DNA from: Actinomycetota bacterium | Lineage (GTDB): Bacteria > Actinomycetota > Acidimicrobiia > Acidimicrobiales > MedAcidi-G1 | DNA length: 64,000 nucleotides | Direction: 5' to 3' | Assembly: GCA_014381745.1 (NCBI GenBank) | Contig: JACNLA010000028.1 | Span: forward strand, 288,256-352,255 | Shown: piece after piece, positions 27,671-35,660 of the stretch | Layout: every line of letters starts with the position of its first letter | Numbering within the stretch: the stretch's first letter is position 1 | Position numbers and translations under genes: made by a program | The notes under the pieces: model-generated | Told to the model about the DNA's origin: nothing | Databases searched by the model: none | The model's input: the letters and a program-made list of their open reading frames with translations, nothing else

Positions 27671-27883
27671 ATGCAAGCCATGCCATGCCCCCACTGCGGG
27701 GAACCCCTCGATCAGGTACTCGACCTTCCCTACGGCTACTGGGAGTGGGACGGCGAGCGGTACAACCTGAAGAGCACCGCCGACACCGTCGACGTTGCCC
27801 CCTGGGCATGCAACGTCTGCCTCCGCTCCCTACGTCCATTCCACCCACAGGATGTGACGGCTGCCTCCCTCGCCACTACCTGA
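27671..27883 (+). CDS. Small two-CxxC zinc-ribbon protein
   Basis: A 70-residue protein with CPHCG at residues 6-10 and CNVC near residue 47, a spacing that suits one zinc ribbon or a rubredoxin-like iron site. The stretch LPYGYWEWDGERYNL between them is aromatic-rich. AAAGGA precedes the ATG. It lies within the diiron operon, 24 bp after the SCP2-like gene. The family is not recognised; it might be an electron carrier or an assembly factor. Confidence 0.6.
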   Translation: MQAMPCPHCGEPLDQVLDLPYGYWEWDGERYNLKSTADTVDVAPWACNVCLRSLRPFHPQDVTAASLATT

Positions 27884-27917
27884 GCCGCAGGACCACCACC
27901 GGGGACGGGGACATCTG

Positions 27918-28397
27918 ATGAGCCACATGGTCATCGAAGAGGAGTGCATCGGCTGCGGTGCATGTGAGTTCACCTGCCCACGCGACGCCCTGCGCAAGAC
28001 CGACAGCTTCCTCGGCCTGTTCATCATCAACCCGCTCACCTGCGACGACTGTGGCGACTGTATAGAGAAGTGCCCGGTGTGGGCGATTGTTCCCGACCCC
28101 GACTGGCCCGTGTGCTACGGCACCGGATGTCCGCTCAGCTCGAAGCGGTACTCGTCAGTCGACTGCAACGTTTGGCAGGAGCGCTGCCACACCTGCGGAT
28201 CACCTCTGTGGCGAGCGAGCGCCACAGGCGACGAGTGGTCCTGTCCCGGCTGTGGGCTGAACCTGCGGGTCAGGTGCCCACGGAGCCACCGTGTCGAAGA
28301 GGTGGCCGAGCGCTACCCGGACCTGGCCGACTGGTTCGAGGAAACGACCCCCGACGGCCCCGACCCCCGAATGACCGAAGTTGAGGTCAGCGGCTGA
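27918..28397 (+). CDS. Dicluster 4Fe-4S ferredoxin with C-terminal zinc ribbon
   Basis: A 159-residue protein with two classical cluster motifs, CIGCGACEFTCP and CDDCGDCIEKCP, in the first 55 residues. It then has CYGTGC and a zinc-ribbon pair, CHTCG and CPGCG, followed by an acidic tail. It would deliver single electrons, plausibly to the diiron protein at the head of the operon. The C-terminal zinc ribbon is an uncommon addition to a ferredoxin and echoes the separate zinc-ribbon gene before it. It converges with the acyl-CoA dehydrogenase gene 15 bp away. Confidence 0.8.
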   Translation: MSHMVIEEECIGCGACEFTCPRDALRKTDSFLGLFIINPLTCDDCGDCIEKCPVWAIVPDPDWPVCYGTGCPLSSKRYSSVDCNVWQERCHTCGSPLWRASATGDEWSCPGCGLNLRVRCPRSHRVEEVAERYPDLADWFEETTPDGPDPRMTEVEVSG

Positions 28398-28412
28398 CGA
28401 GCCCAACCCGGG

Positions 28413-29663
28413 TCAACTGCCGAAGTCCCAACTTGACCCCTCACGGAAGCGGCCGGAGACGTTCTTCGCTATCAGAATCCGGTGCACCTCGTCTGGCCCG
28501 TCGATTATCCGAAGCGACCTGGCCGTCTGGTACATGGCGGCCAGAGGCAGGTCATCTGTGATCCCAGCCGCCCCCCAGACCTGAATCGCCCTGTCCACCA
28601 CCCTCTCGTAGGCGGCCGGCACAAAAACCTTGATCGCGGAAATGTCGGTGCGCGGATAGGAGCCGTCCCGCATCTTTTCCGCACAGTTGATCGTCATGAG
28701 GCGAGCCGCCGAGATGTCCATGTAGGAGTCGGCGATGAAGCCCTGGATGAACTGCTTGGACTCGAGCACGCCCCCGTGCACGGTGCGGTTGGCCGCCCTT
28801 TCAACCATCAGGTCAAAGGCCCGCCACATCTGCCCGATTGAGTTCATGCAGTGGTAGACGCGTCCGGCCCCCAGACGGTCCTGGGCCGCCTGGTGCCCGG
28901 TCCCCGTCTCGCCTAACTGATTGTCGACTGGTACCCGCACGTTGTCGTAGATGATCTCGCAGTGGTCACTGGACCGACCCCAGACACCGATACCACGCAG
29001 AATCTCCACGCCCGCGGTGTCTGACGGCACGATTATCTGGGTCATGCGTGAGTTGCGACCTGCCTCGCCGGCACCATCATCGGTGCGGCACATAACGATG
29101 AAGAAGTCCGCGTCCATTCCGTTCGAGGTGAACCACTTGTGACCGTTGATGACCCACTCATCGCCTTCCCGCCTTGCCGTCGTCCGAAGTGAGCGTGGAT
29201 CCGAGCCGGGTTGGTCGGGTTCGGTCATCGAGAACCCGGACTGCATCCCTCCCTCGATCATCGGAAGCAGCCATCTGCGCTTCTGCTCCTCTGTGCCGTA
29301 GCGGACAAGGATCGACTGGTTGCCGGAGTTGGGGGCCATAACCCCAAACAGAGACGAGGCCCCGACCGCGTAAGCCAGGACCTCTTTCATGTAGGCAAGT
29401 TCCAGGAAGTCGAGGCCGGCACCGCCGTACTCCTCGGGCAGGTGCGGCGCCCAGAGCCCAGCCTCCCTGACCTTTGCCCTAACGCCGGATCGAAGTGCCT
29501 TGGCCTCCTCCCTGTCACCATCGGTCAGGTGGCCACCACGATGGTCGGCCCAGAGCATGTTCTCGTTCGGGAGGATCTCCTGATTGACGATGCTGGCCGT
29601 AAGCAGGCGCACCTCGTTGATTCGATCCGACACCGAGGCAATCGGCTGGACGTTCATTGCCAT
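28413..29663 (-). CDS. Acyl-CoA dehydrogenase
   Basis: A 416-residue flavoprotein that would introduce a 2,3-double bond into an acyl-CoA. HLPEEYGGAGLDFLELAYM at the N-terminus, FSMTEPDQPGSDP in the FAD-binding beta domain, and the C-terminal IIDGPDEVHRILIAKNVSG mark the family; it resembles the ACAD10/11-type branch. I use ATG 29663, which follows GAGGTG; the frame upstream is open but lacks support. It is divergent from the cytochrome oxidase operon. Two matching palindromes (29749 and 29805) lie between them and may control both directions. Confidence 0.9.
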   Translation of the reverse strand: MAMNVQPIASVSDRINEVRLLTASIVNQEILPNENMLWADHRGGHLTDGDREEAKALRSGVRAKVREAGLWAPHLPEEYGGAGLDFLELAYMKEVLAYAVGASSLFGVMAPNSGNQSILVRYGTEEQKRRWLLPMIEGGMQSGFSMTEPDQPGSDPRSLRTTARREGDEWVINGHKWFTSNGMDADFFIVMCRTDDGAGEAGRNSRMTQIIVPSDTAGVEILRGIGVWGRSSDHCEIIYDNVRVPVDNQLGETGTGHQAAQDRLGAGRVYHCMNSIGQMWRAFDLMVERAANRTVHGGVLESKQFIQGFIADSYMDISAARLMTINCAEKMRDGSYPRTDISAIKVFVPAAYERVVDRAIQVWGAAGITDDLPLAAMYQTARSLRIIDGPDEVHRILIAKNVSGRFREGSSWDFGS

Positions 29664-29748
29664 GGTCGACACCTCAAATCGGTTTCCGGACGCGACCCGG
29701 TCAGCCCCGGCGCACACCCACGGTCTCACCCATACCAACTGCAGCACT

Positions 29749-29764
29749 AGGGACGATGGTCCCT
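29749..29764. promoter_or_regulatory. AGGGAC-N4-GTCCCT palindrome, copy 1 of divergon
   Basis: AGGGACGATGGTCCCT has arms that are exact reverse complements. It lies 86 bp from the acyl-CoA dehydrogenase start. Arms and spacer length are identical to the site 56 bp to the right. Confidence 0.65.
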
Positions 29765-29801
29765 GCGGACCCGTATTCGAATCGATGGAATCCCACCTAG
29801 A

Positions 29802-29823
29802 GACAGGGACCTAGGTCCCTGTC
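29802..29823. promoter_or_regulatory. 22-bp perfect palindrome, copy 2 of divergon
   Basis: A perfect 22-bp palindrome centred on CTAG. Its core AGGGACCTAGGTCCCT (29805-29820) has the same arms as the site at 29749. Centre-to-centre distance is 56 bp, a little over five helical turns, which would allow cooperative binding on one face. It sits 78 bp before the cytochrome oxidase subunit II gene. Confidence 0.7.
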
Positions 29824-29900
29824 GACGGTTACGGCACCTACGTACCGTCAGTGCCAGCGGGGCCGACCGGCCCCTGCGCGACGTCAGGACGGGACCAGGG

Positions 29901-30647
29901 GTGGATCAGCAGCGAAGAAACGACTGGATTCTGTTTGGCTCGTTCTGGGCCGTCTTTTCGGTGGTCGGCTTCTACCTGGTGCTCGGCATTGACCTGCTGC
30001 CTGCCCAGTGGGCCCACGAGGCCGAGGTGGTTGACGACGCCTACATCCTCCTGATGGGCCTCTCAATACCCATCTTCGCCGGTGTAGCCGCTGCCCTCCT
30101 CACCAGCCTCATCCGCTTTCGGGTAAAGGTCGAAGGCCAGCCCACAGAGGACGGACCACCGGTTCACAACAACCGCAACTTCGTGCGGCTCTGGATTGCC
30201 TCAACCCTCATGCTGGCTCTGATGATCACCGTCAACCCGGGCTTCATCGGAATCGCCGAATTGCGGGGTGAGCCGAGCGCCGACATTGTGGTCGAGGTTC
30301 AGGCCCAGCGCTGGTCGTGGAAGGTCAACTACGAGAACGGTGCCGAGACGTTCAACCAGCTCTACCTGCCAGCCGACAGGCGGGTTCGCTTTGACATCAC
30401 CTCGCTCGACCTCGTCCACTCCTTTTGGATACCCGGATTCCGCGTCAAGATCGACGCCGTCCCGGGAAGGGTCACCCATCTCTACGTGACACCCGAGGGC
30501 GTCGGGTCATTCGAAGACGACTTCAACCTGAGGGTCCAGTGCGCCGAAATATGCGGCCTGGGGCATGCCCAAATGGCTATGCCGGTAACCGTTCTGGAGC
30601 CCGCCGACTTCGATGCCTGGGTCAGCGACCTGGCAGAGGGAGCCTGA
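29901..30647 (+). CDS. ctaC: Cytochrome c oxidase subunit II
   Basis: A 248-residue membrane protein with two N-terminal helices and a periplasmic CuA domain. CuA ligands are seen in DLVHSFWIPGF (His) and CAEICGLGHAQM (two Cys, Glu carbonyl, His, Met). RWSWKVNY is the aromatic electron-entry patch. There is no fused cytochrome c domain, so a separate donor must exist; a cupredoxin encoded at the end of the operon is a candidate. The start is GTG 29901. It is the first gene of a run to 33889 with overlaps or short gaps. Confidence 0.93.
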   Translation: MDQQRRNDWILFGSFWAVFSVVGFYLVLGIDLLPAQWAHEAEVVDDAYILLMGLSIPIFAGVAAALLTSLIRFRVKVEGQPTEDGPPVHNNRNFVRLWIASTLMLALMITVNPGFIGIAELRGEPSADIVVEVQAQRWSWKVNYENGAETFNQLYLPADRRVRFDITSLDLVHSFWIPGFRVKIDAVPGRVTHLYVTPEGVGSFEDDFNLRVQCAEICGLGHAQMAMPVTVLEPADFDAWVSDLAEGA

Positions 30648-30653
30648 TAGATC

Positions 30654-32504
30654 ATGCGACAACTTCTCCGCGCCGTCATATTCGGCATTCTCGGATACCT
30701 GATCGGTGCTGCTCTCACCTGGCTGATCCGTGGTGGATCAATGGGCGACGAGGTGTGCGTGGTGTTTGGTTACATCCTCGGCCTGATCGGGTGGCTCTTT
30801 GGAATAGGCATGGGCGACACCTGGGTCAGGGAATGGTTCGGCCTGCCGGCTCGTAAGTACGAGGTCACCGGCTGGAAGCGCTACCTGGGCTTCTCAACGG
30901 ACCACAAGGTGATAGGCGTCCAGTACCTGGCGACCTTCATCGTGGTTCTGCTGCTCGGTGGCGTTGCAGCCATGATCATCAGGTTCGAGTTGGCACAGGC
31001 CGGCGAGGGCATCCTCAACGCCGATCGCTACAACCAGGTCATGAGCATGCACGGCATTCTCATGGTCGCTGTTGCCGTGGCGGCCATCCTGGGCTCGTTC
31101 GGCAACTATCTGGTGCCGATCATGATCGGTGCCGACGACATGGCATTCCCCCGCCTGAACGCCGTGACCTTCTGGCTGATTCCACCGGTGGCAATTGGTC
31201 TTCTGGCCGCCCCGACACTCGGAAGTTTCGATGCAGGGTGGACCGCATACCCGCCGCTCAGCGTCGTCAACAACGGCGGCCAGATCCTCTTCGTGCTGGC
31301 GGTCACCACCTTCGGGCTGTCGTCGATCCTGGGCGGCCTCAACGTCATCACGACCATCGTCACAATGCGTGCACCTGGCATGACCTGGGGCAGGCTTCCA
31401 ATCTTCGTATGGGGAGCTTTCTCAGCATCGCTGATCAGCCTGCTCACCACCCAGTTCTTCGCTGCCTCGCTGATCCTCATCGCCATGGACAGGGTGGCCG
31501 GCACCGTCTTCTTCAACGGAGGTGCAGGTGGAGACCCGCTTCTCTACCAGCACCTGTTCTGGTTCTACTCGCACCCGGCCGTGTACGTCATGGTTCTCCC
31601 GGGCTTCGGCGCGGTGCTCGAGACCATCACCCACATGTCCCGAAAGCCCCTGTTCGCCTACAAGGCGGTCGTGGTGTCGTTTCTGAGCATCGCCGGCCTG
31701 AGCGTCATCGTCTGGGCACACCACATGTTCACCAGCGGCATGGCCGAGTACCTGCACGGGCCGTTCATGTTCGCCAGCGAGATGATCTCGGTTCCGACAG
31801 GAATGGTTTTCCTCTCAGCGGTAGCCACCCTCTGGCGGGGCAAGCTGTGGATGAAGACGCCGCTGTTCTTCGCCATGATCTGGATCTTCCAGTTCCTCAT
31901 GGGTGGGGTCACCGGCATCTTCCTGGCCGACGTGGTCACCGACGTCAGCCTCCACGACAGCTACTTCGTGGTCGCCCACTTCCACTACACGATCATGGGC
32001 GGCATGCTCTTCGCCTTCCTGACAGGCATCTTCTTCTGGTTCCCCAAGATCACGGGCCGGATGATCAACGACCGTCTGGGGATTATCTTCGCCCTCTGGT
32101 TGACCATCGCCTTCCAACTCACGTTCCTGCCCCAGTTCTGGCTTGGAACCAACGGGATGAACCGACGTATCGCCGACTACCCAGAACAGTTGGAGGGGGC
32201 CAACCTGATGTCAAGCATCTCGGCCTTTATCCTCGGAAGCAGCTTCATCTTGTTTGTATACATCCTGTTGTCAGGGGCAATACGAGGCCCCAAGGCCGGT
32301 GGCAACCCCTGGAATGCAAGCACCCTCGAATGGCAGGTCTCCTCTCCCCCGCCCGAACACAACTTCTCAGGCCAGCCAACCGTGGTCGGCCACCCGTACG
32401 GGTATGGAACAGCAGGCTCACGCCACGCAGAGTTCGCCGACGTGACTGTGGCAGCCGCCCCACCTGAACAACCCGGGACCGACCAGGGAGGCGACCATGA
32501 GTAA
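30654..32504 (+). CDS. ctaD: Cytochrome c oxidase subunit I, A2 type, with N-terminal extension
   Basis: A 616-residue heme-copper oxidase core. Heme and CuB ligands are present: MSMHG, YSHPAVY (H307), WAHHMF and VAHFHY. The Tyr-Ser before H307 (Y305-S306), with Ala for the D-channel Glu (A309), marks the A2 subfamily. GADDMAFPRLN retains the D-channel entrance Asp. The helix that normally holds the K-channel lysine reads PTGMVFLSAVATLW, with V385 in the lysine position. About 70 extra residues with two hydrophobic segments precede the usual core (starting near KYLGF-type sequence at residue 75). It overlaps the subunit IV gene by 8 bp. Confidence 0.93.
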   Translation: MRQLLRAVIFGILGYLIGAALTWLIRGGSMGDEVCVVFGYILGLIGWLFGIGMGDTWVREWFGLPARKYEVTGWKRYLGFSTDHKVIGVQYLATFIVVLLLGGVAAMIIRFELAQAGEGILNADRYNQVMSMHGILMVAVAVAAILGSFGNYLVPIMIGADDMAFPRLNAVTFWLIPPVAIGLLAAPTLGSFDAGWTAYPPLSVVNNGGQILFVLAVTTFGLSSILGGLNVITTIVTMRAPGMTWGRLPIFVWGAFSASLISLLTTQFFAASLILIAMDRVAGTVFFNGGAGGDPLLYQHLFWFYSHPAVYVMVLPGFGAVLETITHMSRKPLFAYKAVVVSFLSIAGLSVIVWAHHMFTSGMAEYLHGPFMFASEMISVPTGMVFLSAVATLWRGKLWMKTPLFFAMIWIFQFLMGGVTGIFLADVVTDVSLHDSYFVVAHFHYTIMGGMLFAFLTGIFFWFPKITGRMINDRLGIIFALWLTIAFQLTFLPQFWLGTNGMNRRIADYPEQLEGANLMSSISAFILGSSFILFVYILLSGAIRGPKAGGNPWNASTLEWQVSSPPPEHNFSGQPTVVGHPYGYGTAGSRHAEFADVTVAAAPPEQPGTDQGGDHE

Positions 32505-32724
32505 CCATTCCCACGGAGGTCGCGGTCTGGCCGCAGTGGCCCAGCGAGGCTGGCTGACAGCCGGCCTGTTGGCCATCTTGACCCTCATCGAGTACGTGGT
32601 AGCCACGAGCGTGGACAGGCCAACCCTGTGGCTGCTGCCGTTCATCGTCGCCAAGGGAGCCCTCATCCTCGAGGTCTTCATGCACTCAAGCGACCTCAAG
32701 ACAATCAACGGAGGTAACGCCTGA
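32497..32724 (+). CDS. Cytochrome c oxidase subunit IV-like protein
   Basis: A 75-residue protein with two predicted helices (GWLTAGLLAILTLIEYVVA and LLPFIVAKGALILEVF) and a terminal MHSSDLK. This matches the small bacterial subunit IV family of caa3/quinol oxidases, which stabilises the complex. It overlaps ctaD by 8 bp and ctaE by one base, so it is translationally coupled to both. Confidence 0.82.
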   Translation: MSNHSHGGRGLAAVAQRGWLTAGLLAILTLIEYVVATSVDRPTLWLLPFIVAKGALILEVFMHSSDLKTINGGNA

Positions 32725-33311
32725 TGGCCATGACCACCACCCCGGAGGCCGACCACAGCCGGGCAGCGGCCACATACCGCCCGGCTGCAAACAGACTCGG
32801 CCTCTGGCTGTTCCTGGCATCTGAGACGTTCCTCTTCGCTGCGTTCATCTCCTCCCGATTCGTTGTGTCGGGCACGGACCAGCCTGAGCACCTCAACCAG
32901 GGCCTTGCCCTGCTCTTAACCCTGCTGCTGCTCCTGTCGAGCATCAGCGCCTTTCGGGCCGAGGCAGCCATGGCCCACGACAACCGCAAGCTGTTCCACC
33001 GCGAGATGCTCACGACCATCGTGCTGGGCCTGCTGTTTCTGGTTGGCGTGGGGGTCGAGTTCAACGAGGCGGTTGCCGACTTCCCCGTCGGCACCATCTA
33101 CGGCAGCTCATTCTTCATGCTCATCGGCCTGCACGCCTTCCACGTACTCACCGGCATTCTGGCGCTCGGCGTGGTCTGGAACCTGGGGCGCAAGGGCCAC
33201 TACAGCTCCCAGGACCACTGGCCCGTCGAAGGCGTTGTCAAGTACTGGCACTTCGTGGATCTCATGTGGGTGGCCATCTACCCCACCCTCTACCTCTTCG
33301 GCGGTTCGTGA
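32724..33311 (+). CDS. ctaE: Cytochrome c oxidase subunit III
   Basis: A 195-residue, five-helix form of subunit III. LGLWLFLASETFLFAAFIS with its Glu, LIGLHAFHVLTGILALG and the closing KYWHFVDLMWVAIYPTLYLF are diagnostic. It starts within the stop of the preceding gene. Subunit III helps proton uptake and stability of the complex. Confidence 0.92.
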   Translation: MAMTTTPEADHSRAAATYRPAANRLGLWLFLASETFLFAAFISSRFVVSGTDQPEHLNQGLALLLTLLLLLSSISAFRAEAAMAHDNRKLFHREMLTTIVLGLLFLVGVGVEFNEAVADFPVGTIYGSSFFMLIGLHAFHVLTGILALGVVWNLGRKGHYSSQDHWPVEGVVKYWHFVDLMWVAIYPTLYLFGGS

Positions 33312-33889
33312 TCAAAGGCCGTTCGGAGCGGCCCAAGGCCGACGAGCGGAGCGGAACCGGCATGAAGGAGACACGCGAAGCCGTTCTGGTCGTCCTCGGT
33401 ACGACAGCAGCCGTGTTCGTCGTGTGCCTTGTTGCACTCTGGATCTTTGCTGGCCCCGGCAGGGAGCCTGAGCGGCGCGAGATCGTGATTCCAGCCGGCA
33501 CCTCTGACCTAATCGCGAGCGGCCAGAACCCACTGGACCTACCTTCCAACTGGAGTTTCCGTAGTGGCGACGTCCTTGTTCTGGACAACCGCGACGATGT
33601 GGGCCACTACGTCGGGGCATGGTTCTCCCCCTACGACGAGGTGACCGAGATAACCGTCACCGCCTCAGCCACAGTCTTTTGCACCCTCCATCCGGCCGGT
33701 GAGATCTACATCGACGTGACCCCCAGGCGTTCCGACTGGGCGCTCGCCGTCCCACCGACGCTCATGGTCGGGCCGGCATTTGGACTGGTTCTTCTGATGG
33801 CCCTTCATCTCCTGAGGCGACTTGAGGATCCTGTGCCAGAGGCCACACGTGAATCGGGACGTTCGTCCCTAATGGCAGCCCGGAAGTAG
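33308..33889 (+). CDS. Membrane-anchored cupredoxin-like protein of the oxidase operon
   Basis: A 193-residue protein (from GTG 33308, which overlaps the ctaE stop as GTGA; ATG 33362 is an alternative giving 175 residues). A hydrophobic segment at about 25-47 and another at about 139-159 flank a 90-residue outer domain. This domain has beta-strand text (SGDVLVLDNRDDVGHYVG) and three potential copper ligands: H100, C115 and H118 (in VFCTLHPAGEI). This is a cupredoxin-like layout without a clear Met ligand. It may act in copper delivery to the oxidase or in electron transfer. The family is not recognised. Confidence 0.68.
   Translation: MIKGRSERPKADERSGTGMKETREAVLVVLGTTAAVFVVCLVALWIFAGPGREPERREIVIPAGTSDLIASGQNPLDLPSNWSFRSGDVLVLDNRDDVGHYVGAWFSPYDEVTEITVTASATVFCTLHPAGEIYIDVTPRRSDWALAVPPTLMVGPAFGLVLLMALHLLRRLEDPVPEATRESGRSSLMAARK
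33855..33870. promoter_or_regulatory. GGGAC-N4-GTCCC palindrome before cupredoxin gene
   Basis: CGGGACGTTCGTCCCT carries the same arms and spacer length as the two sites in the acyl-CoA dehydrogenase/ctaC region, with only the first base different. It lies in the 3' end of the preceding gene, 98 bp upstream of the blue-copper gene. Confidence 0.5.
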
Positions 33890-33967
33890 CGCCAGAGTTG
33901 CTGCGGCGTCAGGGGACCATCCGTGACCTGATCTGAACACAGTCCAACGCGAGCAAAGGAACAGACG

Positions 33968-34408
33968 TTGAAGCATGAAATAGCCCGGAAGATCACAGCT
34001 GTGGCCCTCGCCGCCGCAGTCACACTCCCCCTTGCGGCATGTGGTGGAGGTGGCGGGTCATCAGACACCGCTGCCGCCCCATCCTCCTCATCAAGCGTCT
34101 CCGTCGAGGGCACTGAGTTCAAGTTCGCCCCGGCCGACATGAGCGTGAAGGCCGGCCAGCCGGTGACCGTCACCTTTGACAACAAGGGCGCGGTAGACCA
34201 CGAGTGGGTTGTTCTCACCGAGGGAGCCCAGATCAAGGACGAGGCTGACTTCGATGAGTCGATGGTGCTTGAACGCATCAGCTCCATTCCCGCCGGAACC
34301 TCGACCACACAGACCTTCACGATCGACAAAGCGGGGCGTTACCAGATCATCTGCGCCCTACCTGGCCACTTCTCGGCAGGCATGAAGGGAATCCTGACCG
34401 TCTCCTAA
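33968..34408 (+). CDS. Blue-copper (plastocyanin-like) lipoprotein
   Basis: A 146-residue lipoprotein. The lipobox LAAC near residue 25 is followed by a Gly/Ser-rich linker and then a cupredoxin domain. Type 1 copper ligands are H78 (VDHEW), C129, H134 and M139 (CALPGHFSAGM). It starts at TTG 33968 with AAAGGAA 7 bases upstream. It follows the oxidase genes by about 80 bp. Since subunit II has no cytochrome c domain, this protein is a plausible electron donor to CuA; that is inference. Confidence 0.88.
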   Translation: MKHEIARKITAVALAAAVTLPLAACGGGGGSSDTAAAPSSSSSVSVEGTEFKFAPADMSVKAGQPVTVTFDNKGAVDHEWVVLTEGAQIKDEADFDESMVLERISSIPAGTSTTQTFTIDKAGRYQIICALPGHFSAGMKGILTVS

Positions 34409-34423
34409 CCGGGGCTTGTCGAC

Positions 34424-35614
34424 TCAACCACAACCAGCGGCTTGACTCAAGAGCCTCCCGGCGTACCAGCGGGCAAAGCTGGCCACACTGGGCTCCAGGT
34501 ACGACAACATGCCCTGCCGGGCGAACGGTGACCGCATCCCTGCGTGTTGTTCCTCGAGCATTGGGATGTCCTCTTCGAGGGCCAGGTCGAAGCGCTCGTA
34601 GTAGGAGTTGACCCTCTCAGGAAAGTCGGGATGGTCAATGGTTGACTGCGGAAAGCAGACCACCTGGGCGCAACGACACCGGTCGGGGCCGTCAGGGTAG
34701 ACCTCATACATCCACATGGCGTCGGAGCCGAAGGCAACGATCATGTTCGGAAACATCCAGGAGTAGCGGACCCCGGCCCTGAGGCGGCCTTCAAGCTGGC
34801 TGATCACGGGCAGGACGTTCTCCTGGGTGCCGTCGAGGAGGCCACCCGTGCCATCTGTGGTCCCGAAGTGGGTTGCGAACGCACCGCTCACGGATTCCGG
34901 TTCGTCGGGTTCGTCATAGGTGTGATCGATGCTGGTCGGGTGCACGTAGGGAAGGTGGTAGTACTCGTTGAACACCTCCGAGAAGGCCTTCCAGTTGCAG
35001 CCAACGCTGAACTCGCGGCGCCTTGCCATGACCATGTCCTCGACCGGCCAGGCCTCGTGGATTGCAGAAAAGTCCCCCAGCCAGTCAGCAATCGAAGGGG
35101 GATCCGGATCGAAGCTGACGAACACGAACCCGGCCACCTCGACGATCGCAAACTCGGTGAGGCTGTGCTCGTCCTTGTCGAAGCCGTCGGTGCGACCCAT
35201 GCTGGGAGCAGCCAACAGCCGGCCATCCAGCCCGTAGGTCCAGAAGTGGAAGCGGCACCGCATCCGGGTGCAGTTCCCCTCACCGGCCATCACCTGCGCC
35301 GACCTGTGGCTGCAGCTGTTGGCGTAGGAGCGAAGCCCGCCATCGTCTCCCCGGATCACCACCAGAGGCACGCCGCCAAGCTCCATGGCGCTGTAGTCGC
35401 CGATCGCGGCCCACCGGTCAGACCTCCCGACCCCGACCCAACCGCTGCGAAAGATCGACTGCTCCTCGACCCTGAACACGTCGGAGTCGGTGTAGCACGC
35501 CGGAGGCAGCGTGCGGATGGCGCTGGAAAGGTCGACACAACGCCCCAGGTCGTCTCTCACCTGCACAGGAAGTACCGCACCTGACCCAATAGACCGGCTC
35601 ATCCGCGAAATCAT
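34424..35614 (-). CDS. Rieske ring-hydroxylating oxygenase, alpha subunit
   Basis: A 396-residue protein with an N-terminal Rieske 2Fe-2S domain (CSHRSA and CRFHFW) and a C-terminal catalytic domain. The mononuclear iron site is visible as NEYYHLPYVHP, and EEDIPMLEEQHAG probably supplies the Asp. The bridging acid region is NWKAFSEVFNEYYH. Substrates of such enzymes include aromatics, choline-type amines and steroids; none can be assigned here. No beta subunit or reductase gene is adjacent. It lies 46 bp downstream of the selenoprotein gene, on the same strand, and is probably co-transcribed. Confidence 0.88.
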   Translation of the reverse strand: MISRMSRSIGSGAVLPVQVRDDLGRCVDLSSAIRTLPPACYTDSDVFRVEEQSIFRSGWVGVGRSDRWAAIGDYSAMELGGVPLVVIRGDDGGLRSYANSCSHRSAQVMAGEGNCTRMRCRFHFWTYGLDGRLLAAPSMGRTDGFDKDEHSLTEFAIVEVAGFVFVSFDPDPPSIADWLGDFSAIHEAWPVEDMVMARRREFSVGCNWKAFSEVFNEYYHLPYVHPTSIDHTYDEPDEPESVSGAFATHFGTTDGTGGLLDGTQENVLPVISQLEGRLRAGVRYSWMFPNMIVAFGSDAMWMYEVYPDGPDRCRCAQVVCFPQSTIDHPDFPERVNSYYERFDLALEEDIPMLEEQHAGMRSPFARQGMLSYLEPSVASFARWYAGRLLSQAAGCG

Positions 35615-35660
35615 ATGACTGCAACCGGAGCCGCTCCAGCCCGACGTGCAGAGAGTCGCC

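Noticed and set aside
29749..29823. KstR-type operators for lipid catabolism
   Set aside because: KstR sites have an AAC/GTT core with outer T/A; these palindromes have AGGGAC/GTCCCT arms.
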